From: JBGQMW01 sp963769845
Lineage (GTDB): Archaea; Thermoproteota; Bathyarchaeia; Bathyarchaeales; Bathycorpusculaceae
Direction: 5' to 3'
Assembly: GCA_963769845.1 (NCBI GenBank)
Contig: CAVYNL010000011.1
Span: 1-33,480, forward strand
DNA length: 33,480 bases
The position numbers were made by a program, and so were the translations under genes. The notes beneath the pieces were generated by a model, which was given only the letters and a program-made list of their open reading frames with translations, ran no database searches and was not told the DNA's origin. This document shows positions 1 to 7,561 of this stretch, one piece after another. Each line of letters opens with the position of its first letter. Position 1 is the first letter of the stretch.

Positions 1-61
1 GTGGTGTTTTGTTACGCCTCGACTTTTAGGTTACAGTATTGCTCAAACGGTGCACAAATCA

Positions 62-575
62 TAGATTTTCTGTTACAGCTATTTCTGGCACAAACATAAC
101 TACACAACTCACAAGCCATATGAAGAACAACACCGAATTCACCGGGAGCGGCTGGAAGACGTCAAACACTGGATCTGGTAACCTGTCGATGTTCTCATTT
201 GAGCCAACTTAAACAGAAGGCGATTTGGTGTACGCTTCTTCTTCATACAAAATAAACGAGACCGTGCCTAGAACGTACTTCGGCGGTGTCAGAGACACAA
301 ACCACTTCAACATGACGTCCCCAGTAATTGGAATGTCCCAGAAGCATTTACTGGGACAAGTCGACAGGTGTCTTCGTTGAGTTACTTATGGAAACCACCA
401 CTAACATGGGCGCGTACACGAACAACGTGGTCAATAGGTTACCAAATCGTTAGTTAAATTCTCTGGCTCGTGCCCGAGTTCCAGTTGGACCCCATTACTG
501 CTCATACTCATCTCGGTCACATCAGCCACCATCGTCATCGGCAGACAAAAGCAACCTAAGAAACACTTCTACTAA
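62..575 (+). pseudogene. Decayed copy of the PEF-tail surface protein
   Basis: The plus strand encodes broken pieces of a protein closely similar to the intact surface protein on the minus strand at 1491-2237. Matching stretches include ISGTNIT near 70-90, a segment with LVYASSSYKINETV near 223-270, and a C-terminal tail reading WTPLLLILI followed by TSATIV near 488-540. These lie in different frames and are interrupted by in-frame stops, for example the TAA near 210, so several frameshifts and stops have accumulated. The pseudogene ends at the TAA of 573-575. The copy probably extends further left, beyond recognisable similarity. It is inverted relative to the intact copy and the pair brackets the gene at 649-1360. 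I infer a duplication followed by decay; multiple lesions make sequencing error an unlikely full explanation. Confidence 0.75.
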
Positions 576-648
576 ACGCGCGTGCTTGAAAAGAAAGAGG
601 TTAGAAAAGAATAGGCGCGCGCTATTGATTGAAGCGGAGGGGTTGTAG

Positions 649-1360
649 ATGAGTATTTTTAAGAAGATAAGGGGAAGAGATCGAGGAAGTTGGCTTGGTA
701 AACGAGTTGTGTGAGCATCTTCGACAGATCGGCATAGAAGCAACAGTGTTGGACCTCAAGAGCCCCGAAGCCATACATCACACTCCAACCATGCACATCA
801 TTTATAGCATGAAAAATATTCCCCCGCTGGGCTGCGTCAAGGTCGAAGGCCGAAACATCGACTTAGTAGAGGTATGCAGGTTCTTCGGAAGCGCAGGTGG
901 CTTCAGTGGTAGCGCAAGCGCAGGTGGCTTCAGTGGTAGCGCAAGCCCAGGTGGTCCTCTCGCGACTTACAGGTACAACTATATAGTAAAGGCAAAAGTG
1001 GGAAACCTGGAGAACAAGCTTAAGGCGGAGGCCGAACGGATCACCAAAGGTCTCCTCGACAGGGAAATCATCGATTACATGTGGATGGGCGGAGAACTGG
1101 CGCAACTTTTGAACGCTGACACGGAACTGAAGAATATGATGCTTGGATTTGGATCGCCAAAACTCATGGTACATCCTAACAAGAAGGATCAATATGTGGA
1201 GATAACGCCCATAGTTTCATCGACAAACATCGTGATTGGTGGAATTCCCGTAAAGTACGATCTGACTGTGGGGAGAAAAGCGTTTCCAACCCGTGAAGCC
1301 TTCGAGGCCTACGACAAAATCGCCCAACATATACGAAAAATTCTAAGCTCTCAACCGTAA
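649..1360 (+). CDS. Hypothetical protein with a Gly/Ser/Ala repeat, probable N-terminal frameshift
   Basis: I do not recognise a family. An open frame from a TTG at 695 gives 221 residues. However, the best start signal lies upstream: a GGAGGGG Shine-Dalgarno sequence followed by ATG at 649, which reads MSIFKKIR and then leaves frame in the GGGG run at 671-674. Removing one G joins it smoothly to EEIEEVGLVNELCEHLRQ, so the intended protein is about 236 residues. After about 65 residues there is a low-complexity linker made of two exact 27-bp repeats. The second half has amphipathic stretches (KAEAERITKGLL) and ends in a helical tail. No signal peptide or membrane segment is evident, so it is probably cytoplasmic. 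Its function is unknown. Confidence 0.6.
890..943 (+). repeat. Two exact tandem 27-bp repeats coding Gly/Ser/Ala
   Basis: Positions 890-916 and 917-943 are identical 27-mers beginning AGCGCAGGTGGCTTCAGTGG. In frame they encode two copies of SAGGFSGSA. Because the unit is a multiple of three, copy number can change without breaking the reading frame. The repeat forms a flexible linker in the hypothetical protein. Confidence 0.9.
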
Positions 1361-1361
1361 T

Positions 1362-1381
1362 TTCTACAGCGCGCTGTAGAA
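1362..1381. terminator. 20-bp perfect palindrome just after a stop codon
   Basis: TTCTACAGCGCGCTGTAGAA is a perfect 20-bp palindrome that starts one base after the stop codon of the gene ending at 1360. It could form a hairpin in the transcript or bind a dimeric protein as DNA. No T-tract follows directly, so the terminator label is tentative. The GCGC core resembles the GCGCGCGCT motif found in other gaps of this window. Confidence 0.4.
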
Positions 1382-1490
1382 TTATGTTCGAGAACAGATT
1401 TCTAGATCCAGAATCTATTCTTTGACTCCGTTTATCATCAAGTCTCATTGTTTTGGTCACGCGAGCGCGCGCTATAAGAAAAAGTAGGGC

Positions 1491-2237
1491 TTAGTGGAAC
1501 GGTCTTTTGGTTTGTCTTTGTCTAGCGGCGACCATGGTGGCTGATGTGAGCACGATGAGTATGAGCAGTGCTGGCGTCCATGCGGGAAACTCGGGCACTA
1601 TCCAGACATCTGAACTGATGATTTGCATGTCTTCTGACCACGTTGTTGTGTATACGCCTGTCTGATTGGTGGTTCCTTGCAACGTCTCAACGAGGACGCC
1701 TGTCGACTTGTCCCAGTACCAGTCATAACCAACATTCTGGTTCCAGGATGAGGGGGGCAAGTTCAAGTGGTTTATGTCTCTCTTAACGCCTGAGTACGTT
1801 CTAGACACGGTCTCGTTTATGATCCAAGAAGCGTATGTCGAAGAAGCGTACACCGAATCGCCTAAGGTTAAGTTGGCTGAAACGACGATGGGGAATAACG
1901 ACATGTTAGTAGCTCCTGTGTTTACATCTTTCCAGCCGCCCATGATTACTTCGGTCCCGTTCTTGTAATGCGTTGTGCTTTGTACAGTTATGTTTGTGCC
2001 AGAAATGCCTGCAACCGTAATCTCTCCCCATAGAGTATTGTTGGCATCTACTAGGTCGGAAGAAGGTTTAGCATTCGGGTCGGTTGAATTCCAGCTAACG
2101 GTGGTGCTATACCTAAACTTGTTGCCTACACTAACGCCTACCGTCCTCGTTTGAGCTGATGCTGCCCCGACCAGTGCAAGCAACAAGAATATTGCGAACA
2201 AATTAAGCAACACGATTCTGCTGTTCATGTTTATCAT
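1491..2237 (-). CDS. Secreted surface protein with PEF-type C-terminal sorting tail
   Basis: This 248-residue protein has an N-terminal signal peptide (hydrophobic LLNLFAIFLLLALVGAASA with likely cleavage after ASA near residue 28). The exported domain is rich in N-x-S/T sequons (for example NST, NNT, NIT, NMS, NLT, NQT), the pattern of a glycosylated archaeal cell-surface protein. The C-terminus has VPEFPAWTP, a hydrophobic segment (LLILIVLTSATMVAA) and a basic tail RQRQTKR. That three-part arrangement is that of PEF-CTERM-like sorting signals handled by archaeosortases; the specific enzyme is an inference and no sortase gene is in the window. ATG 2237 and ATG 2228 are both possible starts. 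The domain is not one I can name. A decayed inverted paralogue lies at 62-575. Confidence 0.85.
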   Translation of the reverse strand: MINMNSRIVLLNLFAIFLLLALVGAASAQTRTVGVSVGNKFRYSTTVSWNSTDPNAKPSSDLVDANNTLWGEITVAGISGTNITVQSTTHYKNGTEVIMGGWKDVNTGATNMSLFPIVVSANLTLGDSVYASSTYASWIINETVSRTYSGVKRDINHLNLPPSSWNQNVGYDWYWDKSTGVLVETLQGTTNQTGVYTTTWSEDMQIISSDVWIVPEFPAWTPALLILIVLTSATMVAARQRQTKRPFH

Positions 2238-2363
2238 CTTGCTGTATTTTTTGTTTCAGGATTTATCACTTTCGGCAGAATGGCGCGCATGCCTGTTCCC
2301 AAATCCGCGCGCGCATTCGAGTAGCTGCTACATTTGTCGGAGCAGCGGCAGAAGTAGTCTGAT

Positions 2364-2397
2364 TCAACACCGCATCCTGTTAAGGATTGTGAAGCCT
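2364..2397 (-). pseudogene. Severed 3' end of the zinc-ribbon gene
   Basis: Read on the minus strand, this stretch (which includes the left copy of the target duplication) continues the zinc-ribbon gene cut at 8043 by the transposon. Joining the two flanks at one copy of the 8-bp duplication gives the ending HLTGFTILNRMRC and a TGA stop at 2364-2366. It shows that the interrupted gene lost its last eight or so codons to the insertion. Confidence 0.75.
2390..2397. repeat. Left target-site duplication TGAAGCCT
   Basis: TGAAGCCT directly abuts the left terminal inverted repeat. The same eight bases directly abut the right terminal repeat at 8036-8043. An 8-bp duplication is the size made by IS6-family transposases. 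Confidence 0.9.
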
Positions 2398-2422
2398 GGT
2401 ACTGTTAACTTCTCATGGGATT
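2398..2422 (+). repeat. Left terminal inverted repeat of the transposon
   Basis: The 25-bp end starts GGTACTGTTAACTTCTCATG and pairs with the inverted sequence at 8011-8035, differing only at positions 4 and 15. It follows the TGAAGCCT duplication without a gap. Confidence 0.9.
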
Positions 2423-2430
2423 GTCTGATG

Positions 2431-2452
2431 TGTTAACTGTCGTGGGATGAGG
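2431..2452 (+). repeat. Inner end repeat, left side
   Basis: TGTTAACTGTCGTGGGATGA begins 28 bp after the TGTTAAC of the left terminal repeat. It matches the inner repeats at the right end of the element (7984-8002 and 7954-7972) in inverted orientation. It is probably a second transposase-binding site. Confidence 0.85.
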
Positions 2453-2474
2453 TGTTAGCCACGTTAGGGTCATT

Positions 2475-2693
2475 TCAAGAATCGTGTTCTTTTTGTTTAG
2501 CTACCCATTTTCGAATGGTAAACATAAATGCCATAAACCAAAAAGCCAGAGTTATTAATCCTAGGGCGAAACTTAGGGGATTATCTAGGAATACGTAAGC
2601 TATTTCAAAACAAGAAATTGATATGCACGTCAAGAGTGCGCCACTGGCACTGAAACCTTTCAAGACGTTTCTATCCTTTATTATTGCTCTCAT
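2475..2693 (-). CDS. Small membrane protein, transposon cargo
   Basis: The 72-residue frame encodes two clear hydrophobic segments (ALLTCISISCFEIAYVFL and LSFALGLITLAFWFMAFMF) followed by a basic tail (IRKWVAKQKEH). Upstream, the same frame continues as DFANVILDFASTINLIAVLLL before a stop, which would be a third membrane segment. An ATG at 2781 on the minus strand, reading MKSEGK, lies one frame away. The native gene may therefore start near 2781 and have suffered a one-base shift. I do not recognise a family. It faces the HAD pseudogene across a region with a palindromic TATA-like CTTATAAG near 2796. Confidence 0.5.
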   Translation of the reverse strand: MRAIIKDRNVLKGFSASGALLTCISISCFEIAYVFLDNPLSFALGLITLAFWFMAFMFTIRKWVAKQKEHDS

Positions 2694-2792
2694 CAGAAGT
2701 AGAACTGCAATTAGGTTGATAGTACTAGCGAAATCTAATATGACGTTCGCAAAGTCCGTCGTTGCTTACCTTCGCTTTTCATAATAACCTAG

Positions 2793-2830
2793 GTCCTTAT
2801 AAGTGCTAACGGATATTTGGAGAACATGGC
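2793..2830 (+). promoter_or_regulatory. TATA-like box and ribosome site for the HAD gene
   Basis: CCTTATAAG near 2793-2801 is a TATA-like box about 28 bp before ATG 2826, and TTTGGAGAAC just before the ATG supplies a GGAG ribosome site. The presence of both signals ahead of the broken gene shows it was once expressed. Confidence 0.45.
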
Positions 2831-3458
2831 GTTCAAAGCGGTCGCATTTGATTTAGACGGAACTCTGGTCACTAGAGAAAAGTAGTTGGTGGACACTGCA
2901 CGAATTCTTCGGTACATACGAGCAATCTGTGCAAAATATAGGGGTACTTATGAGCAGGGGAAGATAACGTATGACGAGTTTTTATGAAACTGGATATTAG
3001 TTTATGGAAACCGCGACCCCACGTCAGTACAATAAAAAGAGGTTCTTCTAAACTATACTCTCACTTTAAACTCAAAATTGGTGACAAAGCTTCTTAAGGA
3101 AAAAGGTTATTCATTGTTCATAGTGACGACTGCACCAGACGTCCTTGCTAATGCCGTAGCTAGAGAAATAAACATCTCTCATGTTGTTTCGAATGGATTT
3201 ATTTTTGATAGTGAAGGATACTTAACACAAAATATAGTGTTTAATGTGGATTTACTGAAAAAAGAGATTGCTTTTAGGAAATTGCTATCCAAAGCAGGCG
3301 TAAAATGCGAAGAATGCGTTGCTGTGGGAGATAGCAAATACGACAAGAGTTTCTTGAACGCTGCAGGTTTGGGAGTCGCTTTCAATCCAGATAATATTCT
3401 GCGAAAAGAAGCAAGAACAATAATAAACGATATGACAGAGTTGCTTGACCTTATCTAA
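2826..3458 (+). pseudogene. Broken HAD-superfamily phosphatase (SerB-like)
   Basis: ATG 2826 opens with MAFKAVAFDLDGTLVTREK, the HAD motif I with nucleophile and acid aspartates, and then meets a TAG. Homologous pieces continue in other frames: WWTLHEFFGTYEQS, then YEQGKITYDEF, then KLDISLWKPRPHV. An intact final 126 residues runs from 3078 to 3458 and contains motif II (FIVTTAP), the conserved lysine region and motif III (GDSKYDKSFL). At least three frame changes and a stop separate the parts. The family (HAD-IB, phosphoserine phosphatase-like) hydrolyses small phosphate esters; the actual substrate is unknown. The C-terminal open part alone lacks the catalytic aspartates, so it is unlikely to be active. 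It is decaying cargo of the transposon. Confidence 0.8.
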
Positions 3459-3587
3459 TTCTAGCTAGTGTTTGATGAGCTTTTTGGTTTAATTTTTATA
3501 ATAGGGCGCAAACTGCCTTCCTTCAAGGTGTAAACACCTTTTTCCACTTCTGTTAGATTGAGTTTTGCCACTCTATCAATTCTCCTT

Positions 3588-4227
3588 TTACAGCAAACTC
3601 GCTATCATATCAGAATAAGCAGATGCATTAATATATGCTTTTTCTTCATTTAGTTTTGAAGTCGCCAAATCGAGATCGCTATCAATATTTAAAACCCCAA
3701 TAGGTTTACTATTTTCAAAAATGGGGACCGACATTACGCTTTTCATATTCCCCCAAACTTTTTGGGGAATCGATAGAGTATTTCTTATGTATATCTATCG
3801 CAGTGATGTCAACCCAAAAAGGTTGTCCCATACTGTAGCAGTTCCCCGCGCACCCTTGGTTCGGTTCGAGTACAATGTCTCTGTCGCGTGCACCCATCAT
3901 ATTATAGCTAGTTTTTATACGTAATTTGTTTGCTTTTGAATCATACATCATAACATTGCTTCTAAAATGAGCGGGTCCATCACTCGTACCCCACAGCGAT
4001 TTGACCATTAATTCAAGCATTTTCTCAATTTTCCAAGCTGGTTTCTTGTAGTCATAGTAGACAAAAATAACATTGAGTAAGGCTGTTACCATCACGAAAC
4101 CAGCCTTTACATATATGTCGATATTATCCCAAAAACCTAGCACTATTGGAACAATGAGTATCAAAGTGGATAAAGCAGACTTTACGGATGAATGTTCAAG
4201 GAAGCGTCTAATCTTCACCGAAACCAC
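3588..4227 (-). pseudogene. Frameshifted membrane protein with GAF domain
   Basis: The gene starts at GTG 4227 (VVSVKIRRFLEH). Two membrane segments follow (ALSTLILIVPIVLGFW and AGFVMVTALLNVIFVYYDY), then a GAF-type domain: FRSNVMMYD, the stretch LRIKTSYNMMGARDRDIVLE, and NQGCAGNCYSMGQPFW. Near 3780-3800 the reading frame changes. The remainder of the GAF domain, reading RNTLSIPQKVWGNMKSVMSV and later PIGVLNIDSDLDLATSKL, continues in the next frame to a TAA at 3588-3590. Without the shift the protein would be about 212 residues; as written the frame ends at 3715 with an unrelated tail. GAF domains bind small ligands in signalling proteins; no output domain is attached here. One shift only, so a sequence error is possible. 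Confidence 0.7.
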
Positions 4228-4326
4228 TAATTAGAAACAAGATGTATTGTTTGTCGATAAATAACTTGTCATGGCAACATTGGAATGAATAAAACAATAA
4301 ATAGAGATTCTTTTCAATAAGCCTTT

Positions 4327-5091
4327 ATGCTCATTGCGGATATTTACGACCCTCCGACACCACAAGGTTCAGCCGAAGAAAACATAATTCCAAATGTGAA
4401 GGACTTTTATGACGAGCTAAGAAGAATAATCTTTGATACAAGAGTAGTCATATCACCGTTAAGAACTATAAAAAGGGGTAAAGGAACAACTGGAGCATGG
4501 AATTTAGCTGAATCCTTGAACGATGCTTTCAAGATTTCCTTGGAATCATGTGGATGGCAACCTCTTCAAAGTCCAGGTTCAAAATCTCCACAGAGTTTGA
4601 TAGATTGGTTCAAATCAAAACCGTCAGGACGCATGTACGGAGCGACAAACGTCGGCTTAGGCTTGGAAATTCAATTCGGAAACAACTATCAATTTAATGA
4701 AGACATAAAGCGTCTTTCTGAGGCAAACTTGGCTGGGTTCACCGTAGCAGGGGTTAGCATAGTAGCTTCGGACAAGTTAGCAGAGTATAAGGCTGACAGA
4801 GGAGCATGCTTTTCAGATGCTAAGAACAAGCTTGTTAGGCACTTAGAATCATTAGCGAGTGCTGGAGCAAGACGCTTTCCACCTATTATGATCATAGCTA
4901 TAGAAAATGACGCTTTCAACGATGACCCATGCGGCTATTTTGAAATAACACCCGTGAAAATCTCACGAGATCAAAGGAACATCATAGAATCCAAGTCTGA
5001 AGCTATGATAACGAATGGGGACAACCCTATGATAATCAAGCGAAGAGAAAAAACTGGAATCAAGAAAGGCTTGAACAATTTTCCTCATTAA
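4327..5091 (+). CDS. Probable type II restriction endonuclease, BglII-like
   Basis: This 254-residue protein precedes and converges with a DNA methyltransferase, overlapping it by 4 bp at the 3' ends. Residues 111-120 read LGLEIQFGNN, which resembles the E-x-Q active-site strand of BglII and BstYI. It is followed, as in that family, by a strand (FTVAGVSIV), a helix with an A-x-N/K-x-L pattern (DAKNKLVRHLESLA) and another strand (PPIMIIAIENDAF). E114 and Q116 would be catalytic. The usual aspartate about nine residues before the glutamate is not seen; N108 is the nearest polar residue, so activity is uncertain. Context strongly favours a restriction enzyme. It would cut DNA at the site its partner modifies; the sequence specificity cannot be read here. 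Start ATG 4327 follows an AT-rich leader without a clear ribosome site. Confidence 0.6.
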   Translation: MLIADIYDPPTPQGSAEENIIPNVKDFYDELRRIIFDTRVVISPLRTIKRGKGTTGAWNLAESLNDAFKISLESCGWQPLQSPGSKSPQSLIDWFKSKPSGRMYGATNVGLGLEIQFGNNYQFNEDIKRLSEANLAGFTVAGVSIVASDKLAEYKADRGACFSDAKNKLVRHLESLASAGARRFPPIMIIAIENDAFNDDPCGYFEITPVKISRDQRNIIESKSEAMITNGDNPMIIKRREKTGIKKGLNNFPH

Positions 5092-6083
5092 AAACCTAAT
5101 ACTTTGCTTTTGCTTACGACATCTTTCTTTATCATACTGTGACCATTTGTTAACATAGGTGCATCAAGAAGTGGGTGTGTATCATTCATTTTCTTCTCAG
5201 ACATCAAACGCTCTATGAACTCTTTGTTAAAGCATTTTTGTAATCTTGGGTTTAATGTTTCTGCCTCTTCTCTTCCCCATATTGTAGCGAATCGGCTCAA
5301 AGCTGGGCAATCATTAATATCGCAACCGATCCAAAGGCGATTGTGCATCTGAGCCGCATGATATGTAGAGCCTCCTCCGCCCAGAATGTCCAAGATGATG
5401 TTATCGGTTTTTTCATTTGTCGCCATCAAAATTACTCGTTCAGGAATATGAAGGGGCAATTCGTTAATTTGATTTTTTCGAGATTTGTCTTGTCTTGCGG
5501 GTCGTGTGTCTTCCCAGAAATCCGAAATCTGAATCCATGGCGTTCCATTAACATCTTCAAACTTCTTGAACTTCTTTCTGTAGCCTCCATAGTCACGGAT
5601 TTCACCATTACATTTTCTACAGAGAGGAGCTTTGTGTCGCACGACATTGAATATTGGTTTCTTTCCGTTCTTGGTATAGTATAGTATGGTGTAGAGTGCT
5701 GGATGTATTCTTCCTCTTATTGGAAAGCCGCCTTTCATCTTTAAGGCTATTAGACTACGATAAGTAACATCGTTGTTTTCGTTTAACCAAGAACCTAATT
5801 CGATGGCTATTTTTGGCAATAAGTAGATGCACAAAGATCCGCCAGGCTTCAAGACTCGAATTAATTCTAGAATCCAAGATTTGCACCAATTAAGATACTT
5901 GTCTTTTGCAATATGGTCGTTGAATGTTGGGTCTTCATAGACCTTACCCAGATTAAACGGCGGGTCAGTGAAGCATAGTGGAATTGTGTTTGACTTTATA
6001 CCATGTAGGAGATCGAGACAGTCACTCCTGAAAAACGCTCCGTTTTGATTTATGTAGGCGAGGTATGGTACTACGCTAGACAT
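5088..6083 (-). CDS. Beta-class DNA methyltransferase (adenine-N6 likely)
   Basis: This 331-residue site-specific DNA methyltransferase has catalytic motif IV DPPFNLG at residues 40-46 and the AdoMet-binding motif I as LDILGGGGST near 231-240. The order IV, target-recognition region, I defines the beta class. DPPF rather than SPPY favours adenine-N6 methylation, which is a family-based inference. The central region holds a CRKC pair at 155-158 and a basic patch, presumably the target-recognition domain. ATG 6083 is preceded by a short AAGGTTAG ribosome-site-like sequence. It lies 29 bp downstream of the AbrB-type gene on the same strand, probably co-transcribed, and overlaps the candidate endonuclease by 4 bp. 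Together they make a compact restriction-modification module inside the transposon. Confidence 0.88.
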   Translation of the reverse strand: MSSVVPYLAYINQNGAFFRSDCLDLLHGIKSNTIPLCFTDPPFNLGKVYEDPTFNDHIAKDKYLNWCKSWILELIRVLKPGGSLCIYLLPKIAIELGSWLNENNDVTYRSLIALKMKGGFPIRGRIHPALYTILYYTKNGKKPIFNVVRHKAPLCRKCNGEIRDYGGYRKKFKKFEDVNGTPWIQISDFWEDTRPARQDKSRKNQINELPLHIPERVILMATNEKTDNIILDILGGGGSTYHAAQMHNRLWIGCDINDCPALSRFATIWGREEAETLNPRLQKCFNKEFIERLMSEKKMNDTHPLLDAPMLTNGHSMIKKDVVSKSKVLGF

Positions 6084-6112
6084 ACACTAACCTTCTTGCA
6101 GTGAGAGAAATA

Positions 6113-6313
6113 TCAAGTTTCTCCATTTTTCTCCGCTTTCCCGCTTTTGATAGGTCGTACTACGATGACCAATTCGTTATTTCGTGCTTCAAAGTCCCAG
6201 TCGAGTTTGTCCCCAGCTTTGAGTTTGAAGTGTTTCAGTATGCTCATTGGTACTGTTGTGCGTAGTGATCCTTTACCAGACGTGGCAACTGAGAGGGTAG
6301 TTATTTCGCCCAA
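6113..6313 (-). CDS. AbrB/SpoVT-type DNA-binding regulator
   Basis: A 66-residue protein with the swapped-hairpin fold signature: GSLRTTVPMSILKHFKLKAG followed by DKLDWDFE and a final strand NNELVIVVRP. I chose TTG 6313 because GAGGT stands seven bases before it, a TATA-like TTATATA lies about 40 bp upstream and the length is then typical of the family. Longer frames from further upstream would run through the promoter. Family members bind DNA as dimers, as transition-state regulators or as antitoxins. Here it lies directly ahead of the methyltransferase and divergent from the transposase. I infer it controls one or both, possibly through the inverted repeats at 6331-6424. Confidence 0.75.
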   Translation of the reverse strand: MGEITTLSVATSGKGSLRTTVPMSILKHFKLKAGDKLDWDFEARNNELVIVVRPIKSGKAEKNGET

Positions 6314-6330
6314 TCTCTTTACCTCTATTA

Positions 6331-6424
6331 GGGTAAATGGCTTGTAAGTGGTATATAAGTTTACCCACGATACTACCTCAAAGTTTATAAGGTGGCATGC
6401 CATAAGGTAATAGTGTGGGTAAAC
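6331..6424. promoter_or_regulatory. Divergent promoters with a GTTTACCCAC inverted repeat
   Basis: Two TATA-like boxes lie back to back: GTATATAAGT at 6351-6360 for the AbrB gene on the minus strand and AAGTTTATAA at 6381-6390 for the transposase on the plus strand. A perfect 10-bp inverted repeat, GTTTACCCAC at 6359-6368 and GTGGGTAAAC at 6415-6424, brackets the transposase TATA box and ends just before its ATG. A third GGGTAAA stands at 6331-6337. The position fits an operator that would silence both genes; the AbrB protein is the obvious candidate binder. Confidence 0.5.
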
Positions 6425-7552
6425 ATGACGGTAAACATCTTGGCTGAAAACCTCCGAGAGCAAAGAGGCTTAGAGATCGCTCACAAGGAACGACAAGTAA
6501 CCCGCATAGAAGAAACTTTCTACACAGTTCATTCTCAATCCAGAGACAGCGAGTACGCTGTTTCTCAAGTAGATCATGAATGGGTCTGTGAGTGCCCAGA
6601 CAACAAATTCCGAAATGTGAAATGTAAACACATTTTTGCTGTAGAATTTTCGATAGCCCTGAGAAACGCTGTAGGCAATGTGAGAATAGAGCCCATAGTG
6701 AATCTTCAAGTCTGTCAAATATGCGGTTCAAACAAAGTCGTGAAAGACGGATTACGACACAACAAGTACGGTGACATTCAGGTCTATTACTGCAAGAGTT
6801 GCGGTGAACACTTCACGATTAACTTGGGCTTTGAAAGAATGAAAAGCACGCCACAGATCATCACGAGTGCGTTACAGCTTTACTTCTCTGGAGCTTCACT
6901 GAGAAAGTGCGCTGAATTTCTGAAGCTTCAAGGCGTGAAAGTGTCCTATGTTGCTGTTTACAAATGGATAAACAAGTACGTGGCTTTGATGGACAAGTAC
7001 ATTGAGAAGCTTACTCCTCAAGTGTCTGGAACGTGGAGAGCAGACGAATTATGGCTCAAGATCAAGGGCGACAAGAAATACTTGTTCGCCATCATGGATG
7101 ATGAAACAAGGTATTGGATTGCTCAAGAGGTTGCGGGTTCAAAGTACAAGCATGACGCACGAAAACTGTTTCAGATGGCTAAGAAGGTCACAGGAAAGAA
7201 TCCAGAGACCATAATAACTGACGGTTTGCCAGCTTACCATGATGCTTACAAGAAGGAGTTTTGGACACAGAAAAATCCGAGAACAGAACACATCAATGCC
7301 ATAAAACTGAGAGGCGATATGAACAACAACAAAATGGAACGGTTTAATGGTGAAGTGCGAGACAGAGAGAAGGTTATGAGAAGTCTGAAGAAGGATGATA
7401 CGCCGATACTTTCAGGATACCAAATCTACCACAATTTTGTAAGACCCCACATGGCTTTAGACGGGAAAACTCCTTCTGAAATGTGCGGTCTGAAAGTCGA
7501 AGGAGAAAACAAATGGAAAACGCTGATAGAGAACGCTTCAAAGAAAAAGTGA
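6425..7552 (+). CDS. IS6-like DDE transposase with N-terminal SWIM zinc finger
   Basis: I chose ATG 6425 because a TATA box at 6381-6390 would start transcription near 6411, after the alternative GTG at 6392. The 375-residue protein has four parts: a SWIM finger (WVCECPDNKF with C55, C57, then C67 and H69), a zinc ribbon (C97, C100, C123, C126), a helix-turn-helix region (FSGASLRKCAEFLKLQGVKV) and a DDE catalytic core. The core has RADELWLKIKG (D207), ITDGLPAY (D266) and NNNKMERFNGEVRDREK (E305), typical of IS6/IS240-type transposases. The enzyme would cut and join the ends of this element. The reading frame is intact and all three acidic residues are present, so the element may be active. 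SWIM fingers bind DNA or protein; they are absent from classical IS6 enzymes such as that of IS26. Confidence 0.92.
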   Translation: MTVNILAENLREQRGLEIAHKERQVTRIEETFYTVHSQSRDSEYAVSQVDHEWVCECPDNKFRNVKCKHIFAVEFSIALRNAVGNVRIEPIVNLQVCQICGSNKVVKDGLRHNKYGDIQVYYCKSCGEHFTINLGFERMKSTPQIITSALQLYFSGASLRKCAEFLKLQGVKVSYVAVYKWINKYVALMDKYIEKLTPQVSGTWRADELWLKIKGDKKYLFAIMDDETRYWIAQEVAGSKYKHDARKLFQMAKKVTGKNPETIITDGLPAYHDAYKKEFWTQKNPRTEHINAIKLRGDMNNNKMERFNGEVRDREKVMRSLKKDDTPILSGYQIYHNFVRPHMALDGKTPSEMCGLKVEGENKWKTLIENASKKK

Positions 7553-7561
7553 AAGACCAAT

